NCBI RefSeq assembly: GCF_014279975.1 | Contig: NZ_CP047936.1 | Coordinates: 1,612,001-1,676,000 of the forward strand | Source of the DNA: Synechococcus sp. BIOS-U3-1 | Lineage (GTDB): Bacteria > Cyanobacteriota > Cyanobacteriia > PCC-6307 > Cyanobiaceae | DNA length: 64,000 nt | Reading direction: 5' to 3' | Part shown: in pieces, positions 8,144-15,217 of the stretch | Position numbering within the stretch: position 1 is the stretch's first letter | Layout: each line of letters opens with the position of its first letter | The notes under the pieces: generated by a model | The model's database searches: none | What the model saw: the letters and a program-made list of their open reading frames with translations, nothing else | Told to the model about the DNA's origin: nothing | Made by a program: the position numbers and the translations under genes

Positions 8144-9340
8144 ATGCCCAAACCACGCAGAGAAGGTCCTTTCAAGATGAAGGGGCTCTATTACGTCGAG
8201 GTCTATGACGGCCCTAGACGGAGGTCACTGAGCCTGAAGACTGACTCCTATGAGCTGGCCTGCCAGCGATACAAGGAGGGGCTGAGGGAGCTACTGAACA
8301 AGATCAGAAGAGAGCATCAAGCCACCAGGAAGACTCCGGCATGGCTACCTGAGCAGCTCGATGATCTAAGGCAGGAGTATCAGCAGAACCATGAGCTAGA
8401 TGCACAGGAGCTAGCGGCTTCCTTCACTGGCAAACGTGGATACAAGGAGACCACGGGAGAGCTAAAGGATGCCAAGACAGAGGAGCTGGCGGAGCTGATT
8501 GCTGGCGTCAATGCGATCACCTGGGAGGAATTGAGAGTCAGGGCTGAAGCAGTCCGTAAGCACAAGACAGGCAGCGGCTACTCAATCTCCTGGCACAAGA
8601 ACATTGACCAGATCTTGCAGCGGGTGCCCTTCACACCAGAGCAAGCAACTGTGCGGAGCATCAGGGCATGGATGGATCAGCAAGCAAGCAAAGGAGTCAC
8701 CTCCGTCACGCTTAAGAACTGGTGCTCAGCTCTGCAGGGATTGATCGAAAGAGCAATCACCTCTGGCCATGCTCCACAGCTTGCGCCGAACGTCTTCAAG
8801 CAGATCGACTTCTCCATCTCTAAGGAGCTCGAACTGAAGAACGTCTACTACTGCCCAACAAAGGAGGACTACAGGAAGCTCTTCAATGAGGTTCTGCCAG
8901 AGCTGCCTGAGAACTACAGAGTCGGCATTGAGCTGATGGTGTGGACAGGTTGCAGGGTCAGCGGCACCAAGCACCTGGCAACGTCAACAGAGCCAGGGTG
9001 GCTGGATGTACCCGATGAAGACGGCACCAAAGGAGGAGGCAGGGTGCCCGTACCGATGGAGCTATGGATCAGAGGCAGAGACCTGAAGGTGATCAGTGGA
9101 AGCCGTCTCAGTGCAGCCCTTAAGAAGGTTCATCCAAAGCTCAGCAACCACGGCCTGAGGTCAGGGTTCAAGCGAGCCACGAGAGCAGCAGGGATCGACA
9201 GCGTCCTGGGTGAGGCTCTGATGATGCACAAGCTTCAGGAGCTGGAGGCCACCTATGGAGGCGAAGGCTTCCCTGATGAAGCACTGAAGGCAGGATCTGA
9301 GAAGACCTGGGAAGCAATAAGGGGATACATCAACTCATGA
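8144..9340 (+). CDS. int: Tyrosine recombinase (integrase)
   Basis: The 398-aa protein has a basic N-terminal arm-type domain, a SAM-like core-binding domain (about 120-235) and a catalytic domain. Residues fitting the catalytic set are R271 (TGCRVSG), H336 and R339 (NHGLRSG), H362 (MMHK) and nucleophile Y371 (ATYGG). It would catalyse integration and excision at the flanking 13-bp core. The core is immediately upstream of its ATG, so no promoter or ribosome site lies inside the element. In the integrated state transcription must come from the host flank; after circularisation it would come from the element's right end. Confidence 0.85.
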   Translation: MPKPRREGPFKMKGLYYVEVYDGPRRRSLSLKTDSYELACQRYKEGLRELLNKIRREHQATRKTPAWLPEQLDDLRQEYQQNHELDAQELAASFTGKRGYKETTGELKDAKTEELAELIAGVNAITWEELRVRAEAVRKHKTGSGYSISWHKNIDQILQRVPFTPEQATVRSIRAWMDQQASKGVTSVTLKNWCSALQGLIERAITSGHAPQLAPNVFKQIDFSISKELELKNVYYCPTKEDYRKLFNEVLPELPENYRVGIELMVWTGCRVSGTKHLATSTEPGWLDVPDEDGTKGGGRVPVPMELWIRGRDLKVISGSRLSAALKKVHPKLSNHGLRSGFKRATRAAGIDSVLGEALMMHKLQELEATYGGEGFPDEALKAGSEKTWEAIRGYINS

Positions 9341-9421
9341 ACCACTCAACAGCCCCTTTTCCTTTACTTCCACAGAAGAGAGGGTATAGTCAGTGTTCCG
9401 TTCAAATAGAAATGGGGAGAT

Positions 9422-9967
9422 ATGCCATCACCTAACCCCCGAATCCAGGTCTGCACACCACCAGACCTTCATGCCGCAATCAAAACGTTGGCCAGAGGTC
9501 GCAACCAGACCATGAGCAATGTCGTGCAGGATCTCTGCCGCTTAGCCCTCCAGACCGAGGAGATAAGGGCGGAGTATGAGGAGGCATGTCGAGTCAGTGG
9601 AGAGGTCCCGATCAAAGAGGACAAGAGGAAGCGAATTGCTAGGCCTCACTACAAGACCTACGTCGATCCAGACCGAACAGAGGACCAGGAGATCGCCACT
9701 GATCTAAGGAAGGCTCAACAGGCTCGACCCATATTCACTCCAGAGGATCAGGCCAAGCTTTTCGAGATGGTCAAGGCTGGAGTCATCAGCAAAGAGAAGG
9801 CACTGGAGATGATGAGCTATCAGCCACCTGCTCCTGATCAATCCAAAGAGGAGAAACAGATGCAGATGAGAGGAGAAATGCTTGAGGCTTTAGGAGAGCA
9901 GGATGCAAGGCTCCAGAAGATGGAGGCAATGATGTCCGAGATGTTCCAGAAGATCGCCACTACGTAA
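9422..9967 (+). CDS. Ribbon-helix-helix regulator with long C-terminal extension, 181 aa
   Basis: Residues 5-50 (PRIQVCTPPDLHAAIKTLAR, then NQTMSNVVQDLCRLAL) have the Arc/CopG-type strand-helix-helix pattern of a dimeric DNA-binding protein. The extension is charged and ends in a predicted coiled coil (about 140-178). A GGGGAGA ribosome site precedes the ATG, and a TATAGT-like -10 lies about 35 bases upstream. It is paralogous to the 106-aa protein at 11491. It probably regulates the element's promoters; the G-rich repeats at 10413-10460 are possible operators. Confidence 0.7.
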   Translation: MPSPNPRIQVCTPPDLHAAIKTLARGRNQTMSNVVQDLCRLALQTEEIRAEYEEACRVSGEVPIKEDKRKRIARPHYKTYVDPDRTEDQEIATDLRKAQQARPIFTPEDQAKLFEMVKAGVISKEKALEMMSYQPPAPDQSKEEKQMQMRGEMLEALGEQDARLQKMEAMMSEMFQKIATT

Positions 9968-9988
9968 CCAATTCCACCAAGCCAACTG

Positions 9989-10165
9989 ATGAGAGACCTA
10001 GAACCACGGGAGGTTTACCTGCTCACGCACGGGCCAGACTCACTGGCTAGTTCGTGGCGTCTTCGAGCCCTTAGGCAGGAGCTAAAGCAGAGCGAAGAGG
10101 GTCGCCTGATCCTTCAAGAGGAAGCAAGACGATGGGAGTTGGCATCTAAAGGATGGAAGAAATGA
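9989..10165 (+). CDS. Small charged protein, 58 aa
   Basis: The frame encodes MRDLEPREVYLLTHGPDSLA, then an Arg/Glu-rich helix (SSWRLRALRQELKQSEEGRL) and WELASKGWKK. Its TGA overlaps the likely ATG of the next gene in an ATGA arrangement, indicating translational coupling. It is a helical, probably soluble protein with no known family. Confidence 0.6.
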   Translation: MRDLEPREVYLLTHGPDSLASSWRLRALRQELKQSEEGRLILQEEARRWELASKGWKK

Positions 10166-10371
10166 ACAGGTTCAAATCACTAACCACCAATCAGCAGATC
10201 GCTGTTGTCTTAGGTGTCATTGCCACCGTGATGATTGCCCCTATCTCCTGGGAGAGCAACGCGAAGAACTGGTGTGTAGATAACAAAATGAGGGACTACA
10301 AAAAGACGACCTCATTAAAAAAGCAAGAAAGATTCCACTATGCGGTTCAATTTTGCAACGGTGCAAGCTGA
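10162..10371 (+). CDS. Small protein with one N-terminal membrane helix, 69 aa
   Basis: The ATG at 10162 overlaps the upstream stop (ATGA) and has AAAGGA nine bases upstream; an ATG three codons earlier is possible. Residues 10-28 (QQIAVVLGVIATVMIAPISW) form a membrane helix or signal anchor. The remainder is basic with two Cys that could form a disulfide outside the cytoplasm. Function unknown. Confidence 0.6.
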   Translation: MNRFKSLTTNQQIAVVLGVIATVMIAPISWESNAKNWCVDNKMRDYKKTTSLKKQERFHYAVQFCNGAS

Positions 10372-10412
10372 TCCTCAGGGGAAATAGGCGGAGTTAAGCA
10401 GGGAAAGTTTGG

Positions 10413-10460
10413 TAGGGGATCTATAGGGGAACCATCTAGGGGATCTAGGAAGGGGAACCA
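10413..10460. repeat. Two G-rich direct repeats, possible operators or iterons
   Basis: Two copies of TAGGGGATCTA, a 1-3 base spacer and AGGGGAACCA occupy 10413-10434 and 10437-10460. They sit about 70 bases before a good sigma-70-type promoter and could bind one of the ribbon-helix-helix proteins. Confidence 0.55.
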
Positions 10461-10497
10461 ATAGTGGGCCCAACTAGGGAGAGGATCCACCGTCAGG

Positions 10498-10530
10498 AAC
10501 ACTCTCAGGGAACTCTCAGGAAAGAGTGTT
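10498..10530. repeat. Inverted repeat overlapping the promoter
   Basis: AACACTCT (10498-10505) is complementary to AGAGTGTT (10523-10530). Between them runs a CAGG-AACTCT repetition. The right arm overlaps the -35 element, which fits an operator. Confidence 0.5.
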
Positions 10531-10558
10531 GACAGAGTGGTGAACCTAGGGCTATCTT
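10529..10558 (+). promoter_or_regulatory. Sigma-70-type promoter
   Basis: TTGACA (10529-10534) and TATCTT (10553-10558) are separated by 18 bases. This is the best host-type promoter seen in the element and would start transcription near 10565, reading toward the small-gene cluster and the RNA polymerase. Confidence 0.6.
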
Positions 10559-10857
10559 CTGAATATCGGAATTCACTCAATTGATTCGATACAAATCAAA
10601 TCCTTAGAGGATCAGCCCGCCGAGGACCCCGAAGCCCCGAACGAAAGAGTTCACCACCGGAGGTCACAGCCAGCACTCGATGAGATGGGAAGAGACGGAG
10701 AGGACGAGCTGCCTTTCGGAGAAACCACCGGCTGAGGTCGGAAGGTCACGAGTAGATGCTCAGATCCGTCATGACCATGACCTCTGAACCAGCCCGCTGG
10801 TCAGACCGGGAGCGAGTCCCGGCAGAGGAATTTTCCACCACTACCCAGGAGATGCCT

Positions 10858-11109
10858 ATGAAGAACACCACCACAACCTTCGGCCAAAAGCAGAAGACGC
10901 TTTGGCCAATGGCTCACGCAGTTACCCCACCCAACTGCCCAGACAAGTGCCACCCCAATTCCATACCTGTTAATCCCACCAAGGTGATCGGGAAGGAGAA
11001 GAGAACAGACGCCAAGCGGTGGAAGACACCGAAGACCACAACCAAGACCACCAACATCAGACGCAAGGCTGACAAGTGGATCGCCAGACACGGCCACAAG
11101 GTCCGGTGA
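10858..11109 (+). CDS. Small basic protein, 83 aa
   Basis: The ATG at 10858 is selected because AGGAG lies six bases upstream; the frame is open from 10756, but that part is less protein-like. The product is rich in Thr and Lys and ends with a basic helix (RRKADKWIARHGHKVR), suggesting nucleic-acid contact. Pairs of Cys near residue 28 (PPNCPDKCHP) could bind metal. No family is known. Confidence 0.45.
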   Translation: MKNTTTTFGQKQKTLWPMAHAVTPPNCPDKCHPNSIPVNPTKVIGKEKRTDAKRWKTPKTTTKTTNIRRKADKWIARHGHKVR

Positions 11110-11131
11110 TCACCTCCCTTTGAATTCAAGT

Positions 11132-11151
11132 ACACTCTCACTCACCCCTTA
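11132..11151 (+). promoter_or_regulatory. Conserved leader motif, copy 1
   Basis: ACACTCTCACTCACCCCTTA ends 11 bases before the ATG at 11163. It shares CACTCACCCCTTA exactly with copies 2 and 5. No Shine-Dalgarno lies between motif and start. Confidence 0.6.
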
Positions 11152-11162
11152 CCTACAATCCA

Positions 11163-11384
11163 ATGAACAACACCCACACCGACACCAACCCGGTTGATCT
11201 GCTGATCCTCGGCCTGCTCCTACTTGTTGAAGCCACCTGCTGGATCATCAATGAACTAGCTGGCTTTCACGCCGAGGAAGTCAATGACTCAACCATCGAC
11301 ACGCCCAACGTCCACGCGACCACCACCAGCAACCAGGACTACATCGACTACGTGCTGACCCTGACCGTGAAGCAGCTCCGGTAG
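11163..11384 (+). CDS. Membrane-anchored small protein, 73 aa, possibly cut by an amber codon
   Basis: Residues 11-31 (VDLLILGLLLLVEATCWIIN) form a membrane helix, followed by an acidic/polar segment. The frame stops at TAG (11382-11384) right after LTLTVKQLR. The next 21 codons read LTGITNSRYRKAELIHLAIS before a TGA at 11448. Together LTVKQLR-x-LTGI-x-RYRKAELI resembles a SAP/Rho-N-type helix-hinge-helix, so the annotated gene may be a nonsense-truncated form of a 95-aa protein. Confidence 0.55.
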   Translation: MNNTHTDTNPVDLLILGLLLLVEATCWIINELAGFHAEEVNDSTIDTPNVHATTTSNQDYIDYVLTLTVKQLR

Positions 11385-11456
11385 CTCACCGGTATCACCA
11401 ACAGCCGATACAGGAAGGCAGAGCTCATTCATCTAGCCATCTCCTACTGACCCTGA

Positions 11457-11478
11457 GAACTCTCACACTCACCCCTTA
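11457..11478 (+). promoter_or_regulatory. Conserved leader motif, copy 2
   Basis: GAACTCTCACACTCACCCCT plus TA ends 12 bases before the ATG at 11491. It is one of six such motifs placed directly before start codons in the element. Confidence 0.6.
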
Positions 11479-11490
11479 TCAATCAACACC

Positions 11491-11811
11491 ATGCCGACCC
11501 AGTTGCCGAGAGTCCAATGCCTGATGCAGCCCGAGCTTCACAGCTCTGTGCTCACGCTGGCCAACAGGACCAACAGAACCAAGAGCAACATGGCCGCCCT
11601 ACTAATTGAGGAGGCCCTCCAGCAGCCCAAATGGCAAGCACTTCTGGAGACCGCTGACCCGACTGAGGTAGTGGCTCCGTATGAAGACACAAGGGCAAAT
11701 AGCCGTGCGCCCTACTACCGCCAGCCCAGCGCCAAGGCCGAAACGATCACCCCGGAAAACATCAAGGAGCTGCAGAAGCTTCTCGGGATGCTCGAAGCCT
11801 TGAAGGCCTGA
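11491..11811 (+). CDS. Ribbon-helix-helix-like protein, 106 aa
   Basis: The N-terminal 45 residues (LPRVQCLMQPELHSSVLTLA, then NRTKSNMAALLIEEAL) follow the same strand-helix-helix pattern as the 181-aa protein at 9422 and are clearly related to it. A short Pro/Ala linker leads to a C-terminal helix (ENIKELQKLLGMLEALKA), probably for oligomerisation. It is a likely DNA-binding regulator of the element. Translation starts just downstream of leader motif copy 2. Confidence 0.6.
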   Translation: MPTQLPRVQCLMQPELHSSVLTLANRTNRTKSNMAALLIEEALQQPKWQALLETADPTEVVAPYEDTRANSRAPYYRQPSAKAETITPENIKELQKLLGMLEALKA

Positions 11812-11891
11812 GCCCTACCTGCTCTGAGGTTGCAGCAGTTCGCTGCCTAAAGCTTCAACGCTTCCAAAGGGCCAGCCAGGGCTGACCACGA

Positions 11892-11912
11892 GAACACTCA
11901 CTTTCCCCACTA
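11892..11912 (+). promoter_or_regulatory. Conserved leader motif, copy 3
   Basis: GAACACTCACTTTCCCCACT plus A ends nine bases before the ATG at 11922. It is the most divergent copy: the CACTCAC and CCCC-CTA blocks are kept with an extra TTT. Confidence 0.5.
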
Positions 11913-11921
11913 AAGAACCAA

Positions 11922-12170
11922 ATGGCAGTACGTCAGAAATCAGCCTCTACGAGCAACATCAAGAAACCAAGAATCCAGGTAGTTCTCCGAGAGGAGATCT
12001 GCCAACTGCTGGAGGAACACGCCGACGAAAGAGGGCAGTCCGTTTCGAGCTTTGCGGCTCGGATCATCGAGGACTACTTCGACGAGGGCATGAGCCGACA
12101 AACCAGTGGCGGATCATCAGCACAAGATGTGGCCAACCTTCTTCGGATGGTCGCCAGCCTGGTCGATTGA
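11922..12170 (+). CDS. CopG/Arc-type ribbon-helix-helix protein, 82 aa
   Basis: After a basic, Ser-rich arm (residues 1-17), PRIQVVLREEICQLLEEHAD followed by ERGQSVSSFAARIIEDYF gives a textbook ribbon-helix-helix: an alternating beta strand, a first helix, a turn and a second helix with conserved Ser-Ser-Phe. The C-terminus (QDVANLLRMVASLVD) is an amphipathic helix. It is probably a dimeric repressor of element transcription. It has 20 bases of leader after motif copy 3 and no Shine-Dalgarno. Confidence 0.7.
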   Translation: MAVRQKSASTSNIKKPRIQVVLREEICQLLEEHADERGQSVSSFAARIIEDYFDEGMSRQTSGGSSAQDVANLLRMVASLVD

Positions 12171-12176
12171 CCACAG

Positions 12177-12200
12177 GAACACTAATCCTCACCCCTTTCA
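12177..12200 (+). promoter_or_regulatory. Conserved leader motif, copy 4
   Basis: GAACACTAATCCTCACCCCT followed by TTCA lies four bases before the ATG at 12205. The GAACAC and CTCACCCCTT blocks match the other copies. Confidence 0.55.
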
Positions 12201-12204
12201 ATCA

Positions 12205-12357
12205 ATGACAGAACCCCGCTTAATAGCCCGCGCCAGGGAGCTCAGGGCATGTCTCAGGCACTACCCGTCTGACTCCTGCAACACCCCTGAGGTTGAGGCC
12301 ATCCACAAGGAACTCGATCAGATCGCCGATCAACTCTTATCTGGAGGCAACACCTAA
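12205..12357 (+). CDS. Small protein, 50 aa
   Basis: The frame encodes MTEPRLIARARELRACLRHY followed by an acidic helix (EVEAIHKELDQIADQLLSGG). It starts right after leader motif copy 4, and its TAA overlaps the ATG of the next gene. An earlier in-frame ATG at 12106 would overlap the preceding gene heavily and is rejected. Confidence 0.6.
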   Translation: MTEPRLIARARELRACLRHYPSDSCNTPEVEAIHKELDQIADQLLSGGNT

Positions 12358-12557
12358 TGAACCTCGATTCATACCGCTGCGAATGCTGCAACGAGGAGAC
12401 CTTTGTTCTCCACTTCGACTCTGAAGAGGCGGCCTACTGGGAACGCCAGGGCTGTGGCTTCGAGCTCGACAGGTCAGAAATCGAGACCCTGATGGAAGCC
12501 TGCCAACGCGCCCTGCTCGGCCTCCTGGAAAACACCACGAGAGAGGTAATCGAATGA
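12357..12557 (+). CDS. Small acidic protein with Cys pair, 66 aa
   Basis: The product reads MNLDSYRCECCNEETFVLHF, then an acidic helix. The C-x-C-C cluster near residue 8-11 with a further Cys at 33 and 50 might bind a metal. It overlaps both neighbours by one or four bases (TAATGA and ATGA), which indicates coupled translation. Function unknown. Confidence 0.6.
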   Translation: MNLDSYRCECCNEETFVLHFDSEEAAYWERQGCGFELDRSEIETLMEACQRALLGLLENTTREVIE

Positions 12558-12697
12558 CCCCTGAACAGTTCGAGGCGATCAACGAAATGGTCGCCCGCCG
12601 GATGCAGAACACGGGGGAGAACCGGATTCAGGCATGTCGCCACATCAACAGGTATCTCGAACGCCGCCAACCACAACAACAGGAGAACAACCGATGA
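12554..12697 (+). CDS. Small basic protein, 47 aa
   Basis: The frame encodes MTPEQFEAINEMVARRMQNT followed by GENRIQACRHINRYLERRQ and a Gln-rich tail. It is held in place by ATGA overlaps at both ends. It is helical and basic with no known family. Confidence 0.6.
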   Translation: MTPEQFEAINEMVARRMQNTGENRIQACRHINRYLERRQPQQQENNR

Positions 12698-13164
12698 CCA
12701 GCACCACTCCCACCCGCTCACTGTTCGAGCTGAATGGCATCACCAGCGGAATGGCTCTGCAGGAATACTGCATGACCAAGCCCCACCAGGAAGTAGCCGA
12801 AAGCGTTTACGGAGAGGGCCTTGATTCCCTCTTCCAGAAGGCGATCAGCTCAATGGCCGCCGACATGATCAATGAGGTTCAAATCGGATCTATGAGCCGT
12901 GCAGAAATCATGGATGCCTGCCGGTTCAACCTCTACCTAGTCGGACTGACCAAGGTTGATGGCTGCAAAATCGGCATAGCTGATCTGCTGGTCGCTGCTG
13001 ACAACGCACCACGTCGAGTGAACGAACTCGGCCTTCAGCTCTACATCGACTCAGGCATAGCTGAGGCGGCTGAAGCCTGTGGGGTTGATGACGACAACGT
13101 CAGCCACGAGGAGTACTCCAGGCGGATGCAGGAGTGGGCCAAGAACAACATCGAGAACCAATGA
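12694..13164 (+). CDS. Hypothetical protein, 156 aa
   Basis: The ATG at 12694 overlaps the upstream stop and has AGGAG ten bases before it. The protein is soluble and mainly helical. The stretch FQKAISSMAADMINEVQIGS followed by MSRAEIMDACRFNLYLVGL suggests a compact helical domain, and the C-terminus is acidic. It is part of the overlapped gene run before the RNA polymerase. No motif allows a function call. Confidence 0.6.
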   Translation: MTSTTPTRSLFELNGITSGMALQEYCMTKPHQEVAESVYGEGLDSLFQKAISSMAADMINEVQIGSMSRAEIMDACRFNLYLVGLTKVDGCKIGIADLLVAADNAPRRVNELGLQLYIDSGIAEAAEACGVDDDNVSHEEYSRRMQEWAKNNIENQ

Positions 13165-13856
13165 ATGAACCGCTCCCCTTCAAGGATCCACCCCAACTAA
13201 TGGAACAGACACTGAACCTGGCTCCAACCACCACCACCACCTCGTTCGATCAGAACGTGGCCGACTACAAACAAGGTCGAACACAGATGCGTCAGGCTGT
13301 GCTCCGTGAATACGAAGCCACCAAGAAAGACCCGAAGCGAAAGATGACTGATTACGCCAAGGCGGTGGGTGATCCCATCGAAACGGTTCGATCAGTCCTT
13401 AAAGAGGCTCTGGCAGCCTGTGTCGAAAAAAGTGGTGTGGCCACACCAGTTTTTAGTGAGGAGCTTTCAGAAGCTTTCCCCACTCAGACCGCTATTCGTG
13501 AGTTCTCCCGCCTGCCTGCTGAAGATCGACAAGCGATCACTGCTGCCTCCAACATCAGCACCAAGGCTCAGCAACTTCTAGCCGCTGCGCGTGAGCGGAA
13601 AGCAGCAGCAGATCAGAAGTGGCAGCTATCAGACCCAGCGAAAGAATCTGACGCTGAGAAGATCGCAGAACGACGAGCTAAGGGCAGGGAAAGCCTGATC
13701 CAGAAGGGCTTCAAGGAGATCACTTACAACCTCTCCCTCATCCTGCAATCGATGCCGGAAGCGGAATCACAGGAGCAGGTGAAAGCCGAGCTCAGACGGT
13801 TAGCCAATCAGCTAGCCGATGTAGGCATCTACCCAGATAAACCACATGACGAATGA
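13161..13856 (+). CDS. Coiled-coil protein, 231 aa, related to the 343-aa protein downstream
   Basis: ATG at 13161 overlaps the previous stop (ATGA). After a Pro/Thr-rich arm, residues 60-95 (MTDYAKAVGDPIETVRSVLK) may form a helix-turn-helix-like unit. A long Ala/Lys/Glu-rich helix follows, with KAQQLLAAARERKAAADQKW near residue 140. The same K-A-x-x-LLAAARxRKxxAxxxW signature occurs in the protein at 15218-16249, so the two share a domain. Its stop overlaps the next gene by 11 bases. Unknown role, possibly DNA or RNA binding. Confidence 0.6.
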   Translation: MNEPLPFKDPPQLMEQTLNLAPTTTTTSFDQNVADYKQGRTQMRQAVLREYEATKKDPKRKMTDYAKAVGDPIETVRSVLKEALAACVEKSGVATPVFSEELSEAFPTQTAIREFSRLPAEDRQAITAASNISTKAQQLLAAARERKAAADQKWQLSDPAKESDAEKIAERRAKGRESLIQKGFKEITYNLSLILQSMPEAESQEQVKAELRRLANQLADVGIYPDKPHDE

Positions 13857-14163
13857 CGAACAGCTCTACATGCGGATCAATGATCTGCAGAAAGAACGTG
13901 ACGAGCTGCTCACTGCCCTTGAGCAAGTAGCTCTCACAAACAGGTCCGATCAGGAACACAGCGAGCAATGCCTGAATGGCCGAATAGCCAGAGCAGGCAA
14001 CTCACTGATCCTCAACTTGGATGAGCTGAATAGCTCCACGGGAATCTTCTTTAGCAACTTCGAGGAGTTCCCCGACTCAACCAGAAAGGCAGTGCTGCGA
14101 CTACTGAAGCAACACCACGACCTTCTGGTTTCTCAATTCCAACTTCACAACCTTTCTCTCTGA
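13846..14163 (+). CDS. Hypothetical helical protein, 105 aa
   Basis: The N-terminus MTNDEQLYMRINDLQKERDE followed by LLTALEQVAL is a predicted coiled coil. The rest is mixed, ending in LLKQHHDLLVSQFQLHNLSL. It overlaps the upstream gene by 11 bases and precedes the next by six. No family recognised. Confidence 0.55.
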   Translation: MTNDEQLYMRINDLQKERDELLTALEQVALTNRSDQEHSEQCLNGRIARAGNSLILNLDELNSSTGIFFSNFEEFPDSTRKAVLRLLKQHHDLLVSQFQLHNLSL

Positions 14164-14169
14164 ATCACC

Positions 14170-14826
14170 ATGACTTACTTCCCTACTGCCCAACTGACCA
14201 CCAAGGACATCGACGCTCAGAACCTGTTCCGAGCTGCTGAAGAGTGCAACCGCCGACTCGTTCTGGGTTCTGGCGAAGATGTGACAGACCTGCTCCGCCT
14301 CCACGCAAGTGGACTGACAGCAACAACAGAAACGCTTACCGGTATCTCCAACTCTGGACTGCAGTTCACCTTCAAGCGAATCGGAAGACTGATGGCAGAA
14401 GGTGATCTCAAAGAGAACGAGATCGGGCAACTGAAAGGACGCCGCCCTGTGAACCGCGAATGGAACTGGATCCGCATGGGTGAGGTGAAAGCCTTCGGCC
14501 TGAAGAGAGCCGTATGGACGCCTGGCTACGAGTCAGACGATGAGATCATCTATCGCCCTGAGGCCCTGTTCAACGCTGAGTGGGAGTTCAATGCTCGCAA
14601 CCTGTACGGACTGACCGATAGCTGCAGGGATGAAGACTTCGACTTCCACCTGGGACAACTACGGGGAACCTTCCTGGGTTACCGACTGGCCCAGTACCTG
14701 AAAGCACAAGAGCAGAACTTCTCTGCCCGCTATCAGCGTCAGTGGATCAGGGAATGGATGGACTGCCCAGAACTGGCTGAAGCCCGTCTGTGCTCAGAAC
14801 TGGAGAGAGCAGGCGTTTTCGCTTGA
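14170..14826 (+). CDS. Hypothetical protein, 218 aa
   Basis: A soluble alpha/beta protein without Cys-rich, membrane or nucleotide-binding motifs. Two conspicuous stretches are RRPVNREWNWIRMGEVKAFG (about residues 96-115) and DFDFHLGQLRGTFLGYRLAQ (about 156-175), rich in Trp, Tyr and Arg. Its size and codon use match the surrounding element genes. No homologous family comes to mind; phage-type regulatory or replication accessory roles are possible but unsupported. Confidence 0.6.
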   Translation: MTYFPTAQLTTKDIDAQNLFRAAEECNRRLVLGSGEDVTDLLRLHASGLTATTETLTGISNSGLQFTFKRIGRLMAEGDLKENEIGQLKGRRPVNREWNWIRMGEVKAFGLKRAVWTPGYESDDEIIYRPEALFNAEWEFNARNLYGLTDSCRDEDFDFHLGQLRGTFLGYRLAQYLKAQEQNFSARYQRQWIREWMDCPELAEARLCSELERAGVFA

Positions 14827-14832
14827 CCTTCA

Positions 14833-14854
14833 GAACACCAACACTCACCCCTTA
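14833..14854 (+). promoter_or_regulatory. Conserved leader motif, copy 5
   Basis: GAACACCAACACTCACCCCT plus TA ends ten bases before the ATG at 14865. Its first 17 bases are identical to copy 6, 1.4 kb away. Confidence 0.65.
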
Positions 14855-14864
14855 TGAGAAACAC

Positions 14865-15026
14865 ATGCAACACGATGCCTACATGCAACAGCAAGCCGAG
14901 GACGCCAAGTCCCGGCAAGAGGCCCTAAATGTCCTGCGACAGCTCCAATTCATGGAGCAGCGCCGCAAGGCGAGGCAAGCGGCCATCAGAGCTCAGTACA
15001 TCGATTCCCACGAAATCACAGGATGA
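14865..15026 (+). CDS. Small Gln/Arg-rich protein, 53 aa
   Basis: The frame encodes MQHDAYMQQQAEDAKSRQEA followed by LNVLRQLQFMEQRRKARQAA and is predicted to be one long helix. The ATG at 14865 is chosen by its distance from leader motif copy 5. The TGA overlaps the next ATG. Confidence 0.55.
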   Translation: MQHDAYMQQQAEDAKSRQEALNVLRQLQFMEQRRKARQAAIRAQYIDSHEITG

Positions 15027-15211
15027 CTGACGACTCAAACCTCACCGTCGAGGAGTACGGGATCTGGCTGCTTCGATACATCGACAGCCTCCCAGACGGC
15101 GATCACAGATACGAAATGCAGGAGGCCCTCGAAGGCTTCCGCGAAGAGATCCTCTATCTCGAATGCTGCCATGACGTTGACAGCACCCCAGCAAACAAAG
15201 CACGTAATTAA
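15023..15211 (+). CDS. Small acidic protein, 62 aa
   Basis: The product MTDDSNLTVEEYGIWLLRYI is followed by an acidic helix with a Cys-Cys pair (LECCHDVD). It starts in an ATGA overlap. Such small acidic proteins are common phage host-takeover or anti-defence factors, but nothing here proves that. Confidence 0.55.
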   Translation: MTDDSNLTVEEYGIWLLRYIDSLPDGDHRYEMQEALEGFREEILYLECCHDVDSTPANKARN

Positions 15212-15217
15212 GTTCCT

